A stretch of DNA of 64,000 bases from Daphnia carinata (lineage: Eukaryota; Arthropoda; Branchiopoda; Diplostraca; Daphniidae): NCBI RefSeq assembly GCF_022539665.2, contig NC_081339.1, forward strand, positions 5,818,017-5,882,016, read 5' to 3'. Below the pieces are notes generated by a model. It was given only the letters and a program-made list of their open reading frames with translations, was not told where the DNA came from and did not search any database. Shown piece after piece: positions 1 to 16,296 of the stretch. Each line of letters starts with the position of its first letter. Positions within the stretch are counted from its first letter, which is position 1. The translations under genes and the position numbers were made by a program.

Positions 1-3000
1 GGGGGGGGGGTTTGTCTCATCATCCGGCGGAAGATGAGATTCCGTCATATTTAAATATGAATAAAAAAAAAAATACAAATTCAACAAGTTTCACGTCGAT
101 TTGCCCAGACACGTGCCACGAATCCCTGCAAAAAAAAAAAAAAAAAAGAAAAGAAAAACGAATGCGATCGGACGCAAAGGGCTGGATGTAACGTCAAGTT
201 GTTGATCTTTTCAGCTCCGTCTTTGGCTTGTTCCCTATAAAGAATGGGCGCAAAAGAGTGGAGGGGAACGCAGATGAGAGTTGGTAAATGGATCGATTCT
301 TGAAAAAAGAAACGGTGGCTGGCTGAGCTGGAACAACATCCAATTTCACGCGTAGCCAATCCGACACACACGCGTCTCATCACCATAGCAACCCAGGGCC
401 AACGAAAATGATCGGGTCCTGCTCACTAAAAAACACGAGGTCAACTCGTCCAGACTCGACCTCCATCCCGACAATAAAAATCATATATCGAACAGCCAAT
501 ACATTCGGTAGTCGAGAAAACAAAAAAAAAAAAAAAGAAATCACGATCTCGACGTGCATTGAAATGATTCAATCTTGCCAGAGTTTTCCCTTGAAAGCGC
601 ATTCGTTTTGCATAATGCGACGGCACTCTTTGTGATGGAAAACTTTTCGCGACGTCATTACATTTGTGTGTATAGCACTTGTTAGATGTGTTTGAATTCA
701 AAAGAAGGAATCACATTTTCTTTTGGGTTCAATTCTAATGAAATTTTCAAACATCACGAGGTTCTCAAATGAAAAGCCGGTCTTTTCTAGTATTTTAACG
801 AGGGTCAAGTTCCTCCCACCCCAAATGACCAATTAAAACTATCCACTACTTCAAGAAAAATCATCTTGTTATTAGTTTTAACTTTGAAAAAACATGTCCG
901 AGATGTCTATCGATTATTCAACGAGTGCGGGGGGGGGGGGATACTTTTCTCTTCCGGATGAAAAATCTCCCTTCCCCATTTCCAAAACTACATGGCGCGC
1001 ATGTGATGAGGGGGGAGGTACAAAAAAAAAAAAAAAGGAAACTGACGAATGTGGGTGTGCATCCGCATTCAACTGGATAAAGTTTTTTTTTTTTTCTGCG
1101 ATGGAAACGAGCGGATGGAAGAAAAAGCTATTCCATAATAAAAGCAGAGCGTGGTATAATATAGATAAAAAAAGGAAGAGAAAAATGGGGTAGGAGGGAT
1201 TTGGATCGATCCGGATCTTCTTTACCATCTTTTCCAAAGAACAAAAAGAGGCACATCATCAGCTGACGTTGTTATTATCCAGTTGTTGGTTTCTCTACCC
1301 CACAACAATGGCAATCTGGATTTTTTTTTCTTTCTGATATCCCCCGTCCCTACCCGCAGATTACAATCGTCATAAAATGCCTCCGCATTAACACAGAACT
1401 AATACAAAAACCCGATTGTCACGACGATTGCATGCGCGTAAATTAAGCCAACTTGAAAACGGTTTCACAAGTTAAGAAATAAAGAAAATGTGTTGACTTA
1501 CCACACGGTGTGCCACCTCTGTCAAGTGGCGTGTGTTTGCAACTCGGTTCAAAAGGACGACCGTGTCCTCTAACAGCCCCGTTCAAATGAAAATGCCCGT
1601 GGGAAAAGCACTTGAATTCCCCCTCACCACCAAGTCCCTTATGTTTAACAAGAACAAAAGAAAAAAAAAAAAATGTGTTTTAATTGTTGTTTTAAAAAAA
1701 CGCCGATAGACGACCAATCAACGAACATCCAATCTAAACAACGAACAAACGTCGTCTGCTACGCGTCACGAGATTTTATGTCAGACGACCCGAAACAAAA
1801 GTTCACTCAGTCACGCGGATTTCTTTTTCCAAAACTTGACTCGACATAATAAATAAATTAAAACAAACCAATGTCTCACCTTTTTTTTTTCTCAGCAGGA
1901 AAACGACGTTCCATCACATCAGAAATCGATTGCAAACGAGGCCCCTGAATAATGAAGAAACACATTCAGTTCAATGAAATGGCATCTACCCGTAGGGAGA
2001 CTTTAAGGCGGTTTTTTTTTTGGCTCCTCTCACATTTGATTCGATTCACGTCGTCGAACAGGCGTCTGAGGCCCTCCTCATTTCCCAGACTCCCCCTCCT
2101 CTTGGAGTAGCAAGCGTCGTCGTGCGTCGCCACTACCAACAGTATCGATCCGAGCGTGTGTGCCAGTGAGCAAAAAAAAGAAAAAGGCTCGTCTTATTTC
2201 CCGGCCGTGTGTTGACAAGCGAACGTCGCCACAGGAGCTGACTGGCGTCGCTTTTTCTCTCTCTCTCTTCATCTCACGAGAGTCGTAGAGCAAAGTCAGC
2301 TATTTTCCATCCTCTTTTTGGCCGGAAACTACCGACGCTACTGTTAGCCTTTGATTGCATCCGTTTCACATTTTTTCTTTCTTTTTAAGAAGAACATTTC
2401 CAGCAATGGTCAGCCATTTTTGCCTGTGAAAATGAATGAAAATTGCATTACAAAAAGTCTTTCAATATAAAACGGTAGAGAGAAACTCAATTAGGTACTT
2501 GATGGATGCAGCGAATTCACTGATTTTACCCTCTCTCCTTCACATCTTTAGGGAATCGACGGTGTCTTTTTCGTAGACGCATCTTTCATGTCTTGCACAC
2601 TGTCACATTTGTCTACAAATCAACTAAAAATGAATAAAGGTAGGGAAAAATAATGCCAATCATACCGTCAATTGAGAGCACAAATATCAAAAGATTGAGG
2701 CCATCCATCGATCTGTTCCACGTACGTGACTGACATCTGTGTCTCGGTACCCGACAGCAAATAACACGTACAATGTCTGCTCCTAAACAAAAATAAAACA
2801 AACAAAAATTTAAAAGGAAATTTTTAGAAATACAAATGGCAAAATTAAATTCACGTTTTATCGACATGTCCGGCAAGTTGACCCGTTTAAATCGATTTTC
2901 TTTTAAAACCATTTTCTCCTTTTGTTTGTAGATTGGATTGGATGCAATCACCATGACAACCACTCCCCCCCCCCCTCTCTCCTGCTGCTCCATTACATTA

Positions 3001-3557
3001 TTCAAATCCTCGCTTCGTCGCGCGTCATTACGTAGTCGGAGCTGTAAAGTACACGACAATGCTCTCACACACACACACAAATCTACCGGATATTTAAAAC
3101 ATCTAATCCGCCCCCTTCAACCAGGGCACACGTAAAAGCGCACCTGACCAAAATCCCACCCACATACCGAAAGCAGACGACGCACTCATTTAAACATCGC
3201 ATCTAAATTAAATATTTCAAGTGGACTAATATCGACGTATCGATCAACGTCCTATTGATTATCGACGGAGAGGAAGCTGCGTGATGGGTCTCATCCCGTT
3301 TGATGTGCATCCAAGTGTCGCTATGGAAACGACGAGTCACCCCCCTCCGTAGAAAAGAGGGACCCAACACGCGAAGAACTCTGGCCGTTGTGTTGACATT
3401 TGATTTCCTATTGCAAGTTAAGTACGAACGTCTATTATTGAAAAGCGCCATCGTTAACATTTTCCCAAATCGATAAGGAAACGACGACAGCGCTCCTAGC
3501 GGGATGTTCATTGATAGAAATCCCGAGTAGCAAAATTTGAATAATGAATTTTCAGAA
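1..3557. other. Gene-poor left flank, low complexity
   Basis: No convincing multi-exon gene is seen in this stretch. It is rich in homopolymer runs: poly-G at 1-10 and near 930, and poly-A or poly-T near 130, 527, 1022, 1085 and 1662. Short CT and CA runs lie near 2258 and 3066. One possible minus-strand coding exon (1502-1641) is listed separately. The rest could be intron or untranslated DNA of a gene that continues outside the window to the left. That is inference only. Confidence 0.5.
1502..1641 (-). CDS. Possible orphan coding exon, unrecognised
   Basis: On the minus strand a pyrimidine-rich tract ends in AG before 1641. An open frame of about 46 codons follows, closed by a strong donor (GTG|GTAAGT) at 1502/1501. 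The deduced peptide includes the stretches FKCFSHGHFHLNG and PFEPSCKHTPLDRGG, with three cysteines. The balanced codon mix differs from the homopolymer-rich DNA around it. I do not recognise the family and see no adjoining exon in the window. It may be one exon of a gene lying mostly to the left, or a chance open frame. Confidence 0.25.
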
Positions 3558-5542
3558 TTATTTAGCGCGTCGGATTACGTAACGATCGAGTTTCGCCTGG
3601 GAAGAAGAAGAGCCGGTTGATGTTGTCTGCTGTTCTGGAAAAAGAACTTGTTGATTCAAACACTCGTCCATGTGTCGGTTGAGAGCGACTTCACCGTCGG
3701 ATGTTCGCCACTCGTGGCAGACTGGACAGGTGAACAAGAGAGGCGCTGTTGTTGTTGGATCCGGTTCCGTAAAAGAGTTGGACACTTGGGCGTCCAATTT
3801 CCTCTTTTTCCTGGCAGGACACTCAACGGCCAGTAGCAGTTCGTCCAGGGTACGCTGTTTCCGGCTAGAGTTGTTATTTCCTGTTCCAGCTGGCGACGAC
3901 GTCAATTGTGACATGCGAACGCCCAACAGGCGCAAATGCAGCCCAACGGGCAACAAACTCAGAGCTGCTTTCGCGATGACAGAGCCATCTCGCGTCTGTT
4001 CCATCAATTGCGTGATGCGCGTTTTCACGTCAAACTTGTCCGTTTTGTATTTCAACGTGACCGATCGGCCCGTCAAACCGTGGCGTTCCAGATCGTGTGC
4101 CAAATCCGTGCTCAATTGCCGGATAATGTCGCATAATTCTTCATGGTCGCTAGTAGAGCGGAACGTCGTTTCACAGCTGACTGATTTGCGTTCCCTCTCC
4201 GACCCATCACCCTATTCAATTCAATTTCTTTTACTTTTAATCAATTTCCCACACAACTTTAAACAACTCACGCCAAGAGAACCTATTCCAAGAGCGACCC
4301 GGAGAAAATAGTCGTAACTGGACTCGCTAAACAAAAGATACAACAATTCTCGTTTATCCCACAAATCTTGGCAGGTGCCAACATCCAAAGAGCCCAAAAG
4401 CTGCTCCGTCACGTTGCCAATGCCGCTGATTTTTCGGATGGGCAAGTCTTTGATAAACTCCATGACCGCCTCTCTAGTGTTTTCCAAAACGAATTGGCCG
4501 TTGGGTTTGTTCTTGTCGGAACACACTTTAGCCAACATCCCTATATCGGAAAAATGGACAGCGCAAATAGTATTAATAACTCAGGAAATGAATGAGAACA
4601 TACCATTGGGAGCGATGCCAGCGCTAGCAGTTAATTGGGTAGATTCCAAGATTTTGGCTCGCATTTCTTCAACAGCTTCTGCTGCCGTCATCTCAGCACC
4701 CGCGTCTTTACGAGCGGTAAGAAAGTTGGTGATGTCTAAATAAGCCTCGTCGAGCGAAGCGGCGCTAAACTCGGGGTCGTAATCGGCGAAAACTTTCTGC
4801 ACCTGACGGCTCACTTCCGTGTACTTTGGAAAGTTTGTGGGGACAATCACGAGTTCAGGACACAACTTTTTCGCCTGTGGTCGTTTAAGTAATAAAATTA
4901 ATTGTTGATTTTTAGTGGAAACGGTTTCACACAACAGACTTACAATAAATCCTGGCATGGCTGCTCTGACACCAAACCGTCTCGCATGATAATTTGATGT
5001 TGTCAACATTGCAGAAGAACCAACTGCCATTGGCTTCGTCCTGGAAAATCAAACATGAATATTGTACTAATATTTTAAACTAAAAACACAATGTCTTACT
5101 TTAGCTCAGGGCAATCTCTCATTTCGACAGCAGCATAGAAGGCGTCCATATCTACGTGAACGATTGTTCGAGACAAGTCCCTCATCAATTCAAGTTTTCG
5201 AGCCAAATTGTCCATCTACATTCCATAAAAAAACTTAAGATAGCTCAGCAACAAGATAAAGAAACTAAAATGACTAATTACCTTGGCTCGACCTAATTTC
5301 TTTTGCTCTTCACTTAATTTGGCACAAGCAGCCTTCAAATTAGCAATCTTGGCATTAATTCTTTCTTGGTTTTTCTGCTTGTGCTGATAGAATTGCGAAC
5401 CTTTGGAAGCTTCTTCTATGATTTGATTGATCTTTGCTGTATCCAATCCTTGCATACCAGCTTTATGGTCATTCAATTTCATGACCCCCAAGCTTTCAGC
5501 CGGAGTACATTTTTCAGCGGAGCCATCATTTATACCTGCCAT
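3558..5542 (-). CDS. POLK: DNA polymerase kappa (Y-family, translesion)
   Basis: Six coding exons on the minus strand: 5282-5542, 5100-5215, 4944-5040, 4604-4874, 4272-4540 and 3558-4211. All borders are GT-AG and they join in frame to 555 residues. Pol kappa is a Y-family polymerase that copies past bulky minor-groove lesions in the nucleus. An N-terminal clasp of about 100 residues precedes the catalytic core. The metal-binding acidic residues are visible as HVDMDAF (D109) and SLDEAY (D200, E201), within a residue or two of the human positions. The nucleotide-binding stretch [17 protein letters not shown] is intact. The little finger lies near residues 400-440. One UBZ zinc finger (C500, C503, H518, C522) binds ubiquitin, whereas human POLK is about 870 residues with two. 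The last residues, QAKLDRYV, resemble a PCNA-interacting peptide. The start at 5542 opens the clasp. It lies head-to-head with DHX38. Confidence 0.93.
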
Positions 5543-6496
5543 TTCCGCACGTGTCTCACGGTTATCACTATGATTTTAGAGATAAATGGAGGATATTGGC
5601 GCGCAACAACGAATACCACAAATGTTTACATTACAAGCACGCCATCTAGGAAATCTTATGATATCTCGTTTTAATAAAAACACGAATTTGAAATGAAACA
5701 GTATTTTACCTCCACATAATTACGTCTTGTGCCGGAAACATCACTAATAGTTCTGCATGCTTTCAGCTCTCGACGGATACTGACCATGTGCAACAAAACG
5801 GAAACCAAATGACGAACAACTTGTTGATCGCCCATCCCCCAAATTGTCGTTTGAGTGAAGCACATTTGCATGTTTGAATAAGCGAATCAGAGAGAGGGTT
5901 TCATTCCAAGAGTGGCATTTGTTTTTCTTGGAATTTATGAAAACCCTTCGTCACTAATTTGCATCAATTGCGCCAAAGCAATGACAAAAGATGGAATAAG
6001 GAGAGGGAGGGAAACAAAAGAACACGTGTTGCAATGAAATGGGGAGGGGGACGAAATGAAACAAAGAAAGGTTTCAATGTCTTCATTATCGAAGAGTTCG
6101 AAACCAATATGGCATTTTAAGTTTAACTACGTTACTTACATCTTGGATTCAGCAACGTATTGCTAAATCAACACAAAATGTTGACTTTCACTTCTTGGTG
6201 GTCAGTGGACAAAATCTTTTTTTTTATTGGGAAACTCATTCCGTGACAATAACGCGAGTGTTTAGGGAAACATTTGTCTTTATTTTTAACAGCGGAACAC
6301 TTGGTTACATTTTCACTTAAAATTAAGTAAATTGGCGCGTAAAATTTCGAGGTAAAATATGAACGAGAGCCATCTAGTGTAGGAAAACTCAACATCATTG
6401 AAAAACGCATTGTAGACGACGGTGTACCATTTTGAAAGAATAAAGTACATTTTTTTTTAGTTGTAAAGTATTTTTCATTTTCACGAGGAAGTGAAA
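5543..6496. promoter_or_regulatory. Shared upstream region of POLK and DHX38
   Basis: Just under 1 kb separates the start codons of two divergently transcribed genes, so both promoters must lie here. No canonical TATA box stands out near either start. A possible extra minus-strand exon (5712-5881) sits inside it. The assignment rests on gene layout rather than on recognised factor sites. Confidence 0.45.
5712..5881 (-). CDS. Possible orphan or upstream exon, unrecognised
   Basis: A minus-strand open frame starts with an ATG near 5871 and ends at a plausible donor (GAG|GTAAAA) around 5712. Codon use (TTG, GTT, CGT, GAT rich) resembles the neighbouring genes. The peptide contains GMGDQQVVRHLVSVLLHM and SIRRELKACRTISDVSG and looks protein-like. 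It lies just upstream of POLK on the same strand, but no downstream acceptor gives a continuing frame; the candidate acceptors I tried lead quickly to stops. It could be an upstream ORF, a fragment of a lost gene, or chance. Confidence 0.25.
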
Positions 6497-11285
<4,789 letters not shown>

Positions 11286-11533
11286 ATATTGTTTTCCGTT
11301 TCCTTCTTCATCTCTTTTAAAAAAAATTTTTCTTAATTTACCTATTTGATTCTTAATTGTGAAATTACAAGCAACAGTGTTATTTTTATAAATAGTGTTG
11401 CATTTTGTTGAGGTCGCATTGGCCTTGGAATTTTATTTTTCGTTTTAAGCTACACCTTAGACCGAAGGATCAGTTTACTTTCCTGAGCGGCAGTTTTGCA
11501 CAAGAGTAACGGATGAGAGAATTTAATGTGCAG

Positions 11534-13305
11534 TTACAATGGCAAACAAACTGGCGTCCCTTTGGCATTGCAAAACTCGTAAGCTTTTTCTCGATGCAAC
11601 GTCATGTCCAAACCGACGTGTTCGTCGGATGCAGAGACGCGATGGAGGCCAAAGTAACGCAAGACGATATAAAGTAACGATATAATAGAAAAAGACCAAC
11701 ACATGATGACGATACCACCTCCAGCGTTAATCAATAGATCCTAAAAATAAAGTAACGCATTTTGCAGATGAATATAAAACGAATAGATGGCATGCAGAAG
11801 GGATGGCCTTACCCAAGCAGTATTTTGAGATGGATTGGTCAGCAATCCCTCTTCTTTTAATAGGGGTACACTAAGAAGGCCGACATAACCTCCACCAATC
11901 TGAATTGAAATCCCATCCACGACATCATCCACTGTAACAGTAAAGTTGTTTAGATCACGCTATTTCTAATTGAGATAACCCATAATCTTACCTTCCAACT
12001 TCTCAACCGCTGCCTGGACAACCAAATAGAACAAGTAGGATGACACACCCAGCGTGAACGCACCCCAGCATTGAAATTTATTGCATCCTGCGCAGATGGC
12101 CACCTGTCAAAATTCCAACAACGTTGAATTTGAAATACACAAATGAGATTTTAAAAGTGCAATTACCATTCCAACAAAACTTCCGTTGATTGCGCTGGCA
12201 GGGTCCCAGTATCTAGTATATCTGTTCACTACAAAGCGATGATAAATCAAACCAGTCACGGCGCTAGTCGCAGCAGAAATGAGTGTGTTAATGGTGACTT
12301 TGGCAATCATTAATCCATCGCCGGGTTGGCTAATCGATCCTTGCGATCCAGCATTAAAAGCCACCATTCCGACGAGAAAGATAAAGGCTCCTAGGACCAT
12401 TTGCTAAATAGTTTACAATAGCAAATTCAAAATGTAATCGGACAAATGAACAATGTCTCGACCTACCGGAAAAGAATGAGGTGGAATAAGACGGCGTTTC
12501 CCGTCAGGACTATAGCGATCCATTCGAGGGCCAGTTAAATAAGCTGCCACCAAGCACGTCGAGCCGCTCATAGCGTGAATCACGCCACTAAAAGCAAAGT
12601 CGTCGAAACCCAACTGATGGAGCCAGCCATTTTTTGTCGCCACCCAATGGGCTGCAATCGGGTAAATAAATCCTAATGAAGTTTACAGGATATACATTAC
12701 AAACCACATGATTAGTGGTAATTTCGAAAAATAAATCAAAAGTTCAAACCAGAGGTTAATGCCGTGTAGGAAACAAATGCGATCGTCGAACAGCGTTCGT
12801 GTACTACTCCCGAAGGGATGGTTGAAGCAATGGCAGCAAACGTGTACTGGTAAAAACACTGGGCCATCATCTCGTGGGGCAGATCGACAAGGCCGAAATA
12901 CTGTAGACCACAGAAGCCATTGCCATCGCCAAAGGCGAGCGCGAAGCCGGTAAGCCAGTAGGTTAGCGTACTAATAGCTAAATAGAGAAATTTAATTAGT
13001 AATTTAAGAACACTTTATCGTAAGATGGAACGGTATACTGACTTGTGTTGATAAAGTTGCGAAATGCTACGTTGACGACATTTTTTGGACGAACAGCTCC
13101 TAGTTCGTAAAGGGCAAATCCGGGCTGCAAAACTAAATTTCACATCGTAAATTATTAGAAAAATCGTTATTCACACAGAAATTTTTTTTTTTTTTTTACA
13201 GAAAACAAAATTGCCCATGACGATAAGAAAGAAAATGTCGGCATTTCTCTTGAGTGACTCCAGTTCTTTGTGTTCGTTCAACAATAAAGAATAATCTTTG
13301 TTCAT
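11534..13305 (-). CDS. Ammonium transporter, AMT/MEP family
   Basis: Eight coding exons on the minus strand: 13200-13305, 13043-13132, 12750-12977, 12467-12672, 12167-12403, 11992-12103, 11813-11931 and 11534-11740. They join in frame to 434 residues. AMT proteins move ammonium across membranes through a hydrophobic pore in each subunit of a trimer. Family marks are F-L-Q-P-G-F-A with a charged VRPKNV segment in the first repeat, QYTFAAIASTIPSGVVHER, GWLHQLGFDDFAFSGVIH carrying the first pore histidine, and GSFVGMVAICAGC. About eleven membrane segments are expected. In the last repeat the VDDxxD motif is present, but the second pore histidine is replaced by glutamine (VDDVVDGISIQIGGG). The tail (DEHVGLDMTLHREKAYEF) matches the AMT cytoplasmic start and then ends early. 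The donor of exon 3 (GTTTGA) is weak. AMT is clear; the subgroup is not. Confidence 0.92.
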
Positions 13306-14563
13306 CGTAGCCACTCCCGTTTCGAATCGAGTAATACAAGACTGAATGCTTCAAGCCACTATTCATAAAGACCACCCGTACTACGTCGGGATAGACAAGT
13401 CAGTGAGACTGTCGCTGCTAGAAACGTGCCGACATCAGATGCCACCAAGTACAATAGAATAATAAATTTGATTGGCAAACAGAAATCGTTAACTAGTTTA
13501 CTCTTCGTGCTGAAGTTTCATTACCGGCTGTACCCAGCTGAACTCTGACCAGTGAACTTTGAGCTACCCGCAACATTACCCAGTTCTGTTAATAATTAAA
13601 CACAGTCGCTAGCGTGCACGAACTTGCAGTCTGCAATAGGAACTAAATGATATCTACTTATCGCAATACGTAATGGCTGGCGTTGACTCATTACTGATTG
13701 TTAGTGATGATTTTCTTTCAGAGCACACATCAGCTGACCAGTTTAATTTATATCTGAAATGTATCATTCAAAATGATTAAAGTTACATTAACTAGCAGTA
13801 ATATAAAAGACATTGTTAATTCTCACCCGAATGGCATTGAGAGATAGTTTCATAGTGTTCAAATTCATTCGGTAGCCATTTCTTCTCCACTTGTAGAGGA
13901 ATTCTCTCACGTGCACTTGTACAAGATGAGATGTAGTAAGAAGTCAATAAACGCCAACCTAGAGCTTCAAATCAATCATGAATAAGCAGTCGCAGTAGAC
14001 AGTTAGACACTGTCTCCATTACAATCCAGCTGGTGATTGGTGAGACCACTGAGCGTCAGCATACTATTGACAAATGGAACAAGTTTAATTACAGAAACTC
14101 CGTCTCACGAGCTTTCTGAAAAGGAATAAAACGATTATTTTGAAACCAATACGAGCACAAAAGGATAGAACTTCAGACTGCCTCAGAATTTTTATTAATG
14201 TTATGAAGGAAGATGATTGAAAGGGTCACATACTTGTTGAAGGAGTTGACCAACACACGAGACAATTCGTGACTGCAAGGACAAGCAAGAATTGTTACTA
14301 ACATGACTGGGAAATGATCATTAACCATCCAACTAGGATATAGTTCAACGATGGAAAGATCAAAGTGTTAACTTACTTCAAACCAAGATCTATTCAAAAA
14401 TGATCAAAAACTACGAATGATTGTGAATGAAAAGACAGCACTAAACGCTCTCTATCCCCGTCCAAATTCTTATCTTGATTTTCACAATTCAAAATAAGAA
14501 ATTGGATTTAAATTCTGCTGATATTAAATCACCTAGATGTCAAAGAGTCTTGGAGAGTTAAAC
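13306..14563. other. Intergenic, between transporter and MTCH2
   Basis: About 1.26 kb of AT-rich DNA lies between the start of the minus-strand transporter and the 3' end of MTCH2. It must contain the transporter promoter and 5' UTR and the MTCH2 3' UTR. I see no coding exon, RNA gene or repeat in it. Confidence 0.6.
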
Positions 14564-15804
14564 CTAATACGGTCGCAATACGGCAGTCGTTCCGGTGTAA
14601 TAGCGCCATATAATAGACGAGCCTCTTTTGAGCTGATTGTTGCGCGATAAATGTGACCAGCAGTCGGTCCAATTGACGTAAATGGGCATGTAAGGCGGTT
14701 GGCCAGCAATTAAGCCAGTACCGGTGACCGCCATACAAGTCGACACAACGCTGAACGGATAGGTCAATGATGTTGACAAAAACTGTCAGCCAAAGTATGA
14801 AAGGAAATAATCAATAAATTGCGGCAAAGAAACCTATCGTTTCACTTTTTTTTTACCCCAACGGCCGTCTTAATGCTTGCTCTGTAGCGGGGATCACCGA
14901 GCGCGTAGGTGCTGACCGTGAAGCTGACGGACGAAGCCAGAAAGAGTGCTAACAGTTCCCCAAGAAGTCTAGGGCTGACCCCTTGGAAGAACCCTGCAAC
15001 TCCACTCTCGTGGAAGATTTCCTTTGCCGAAGCAAAAACTCCTCTAGGAACACAACATTGCGGTTGCTAGTGCCGTCGCGGAGAGATAAAGTAGCGATAG
15101 TTTACTCACGTGTACTTTTGTTCTTCTCCGATAAACTGTGCCATGGTCCGTACGGCAATCACATGGAAAGGGTGGCTAGCTAAAATGGACACGGTGGTAG
15201 CGGTAATATTGCGACAGAGGGTCAACGCGAACTCGGAAAAAGTTTCCTCCTCAGCTTGTGATTCCTCTTCATCATCTTCAGGGTATGGGTCTCTTTTCCT
15301 TCAAGGAAAAATATGATTTAAAATATCTTTTACAAACAAGCTATAAAGAGTATACTTTTCTTTTTTGCCTTCTACTTGCACGATGAATATTTCAGTGGCT
15401 TTCTGGAACACCATTCCTTTGATAATGGTTGCACACATCTTAGGCCCAAGGCCTCTGTAGAGTCCAAAAAAACCATCTCTCTTTTTGATGTAGCCAACTA
15501 AATGAATTCAAAAGCACAATTAGACTTTAAGGCAATCACTTGCTAAACTCGCATTCTCATACTGTATTGGAATACACTGGGTAGACCAAGAGCTGGTCTT
15601 CCAAATAGTGTTGTTGTTGGTTTAGGAGCTATAGGTTCATGACCCAATTGTATCAGCGTTTTGGTGAGATCGATTGGATGAGCTCCGGTAGCTACCGCAC
15701 ATCTGAAAACAATATTGCTCCAGGAACCCTGCTCAGAACTCACTGCAAAGATCTATGTGTTTAATGGTGTAGCTTCACAGTGAAATTAATAGATCAAATT
15801 TACT
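14564..15804 (-). CDS. MTCH2: Mitochondrial carrier homologue 2 (outer membrane)
   Basis: Five full coding exons on the minus strand: 15563-15742, 15356-15497, 15110-15298, 14857-15043 and 14564-14782. Together with one base from an upstream exon they give 305 residues, against 303 in human MTCH2. MTCH2 is a diverged SLC25-type protein of the outer mitochondrial membrane. In other animals it acts as an insertase for helical membrane proteins and as a partner in apoptosis and lipid metabolism. Matches include HPIDLTKTLIQLGHEPIAP, RDGFFGLYRGLGPKM, SHPFHVIAVRTMAQFIG, GFFQGVSPRLLGELLAL and LTYPFSVVSTCMAV. An acidic stretch (PEDDEEESQAEEE) sits in the middle loop. No ATG fits in frame in the first full exon. 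The best solution is that the A of the start codon is at 15804 and the TG at 15742-15741, joined over a 61-base intron (15743-15803) with donor GTAAAT and acceptor TTTGCAG. Confidence 0.88.
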
Positions 15805-16296
15805 TTTTGTCGAAGGCGTTTATAGTATAATATACTACAACGTGAAAAAGTGGAACTCTGCGTCGACAGTAATATATCTTTTGCCAAATTCTCTCAGAGA
15901 CCCAGCTAAACAAACCCGCCAATCTAACCTACCAAATCCGACTAAATCAATCAAAACCGTCGATGCAGACGGTAAAAATCGACTATCATCGCATGGCGCC
16001 TAGCAGCCGGGAACTACTGGATGAAAAGATTTTCAGGAGTCGGAACAAATACTTCAAACAAGTCTGTTGACTGGATTCTTTTTTAATTATTATTAGTTGT
16101 ATTAATATGATGAAAATTTGTTTATTTTAGCTATGAAACGTAAAGAAAACTTTGCGATTAAACAAATAAAGACGCGCCATTTCTGATCGATATGTATAGC
16201 TTTAGCAGACGACGGTGTTAGATGATGAGAAAAAAGCGCCTTATCGCGTAAGTAATATTTAAATACCGAAGACCGCTCTTAAATTATAAATGAAGA
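15805..16296. promoter_or_regulatory. Divergent promoter region MTCH2 / FNBP4-like
   Basis: Less than 0.5 kb separates the MTCH2 start (minus) from the FNBP4-like start (plus), so this stretch should hold both promoters and the MTCH2 5' UTR. The region is AT-rich and contains no recognised TATA box or factor site. The assignment comes from layout only. Confidence 0.45.

Noticed and set aside
13200-13305. An alternative, more upstream start for the ammonium transporter
   Set aside because: No in-frame extension with an ATG was seen; the start at 13305 places the first helix at the family's usual distance.
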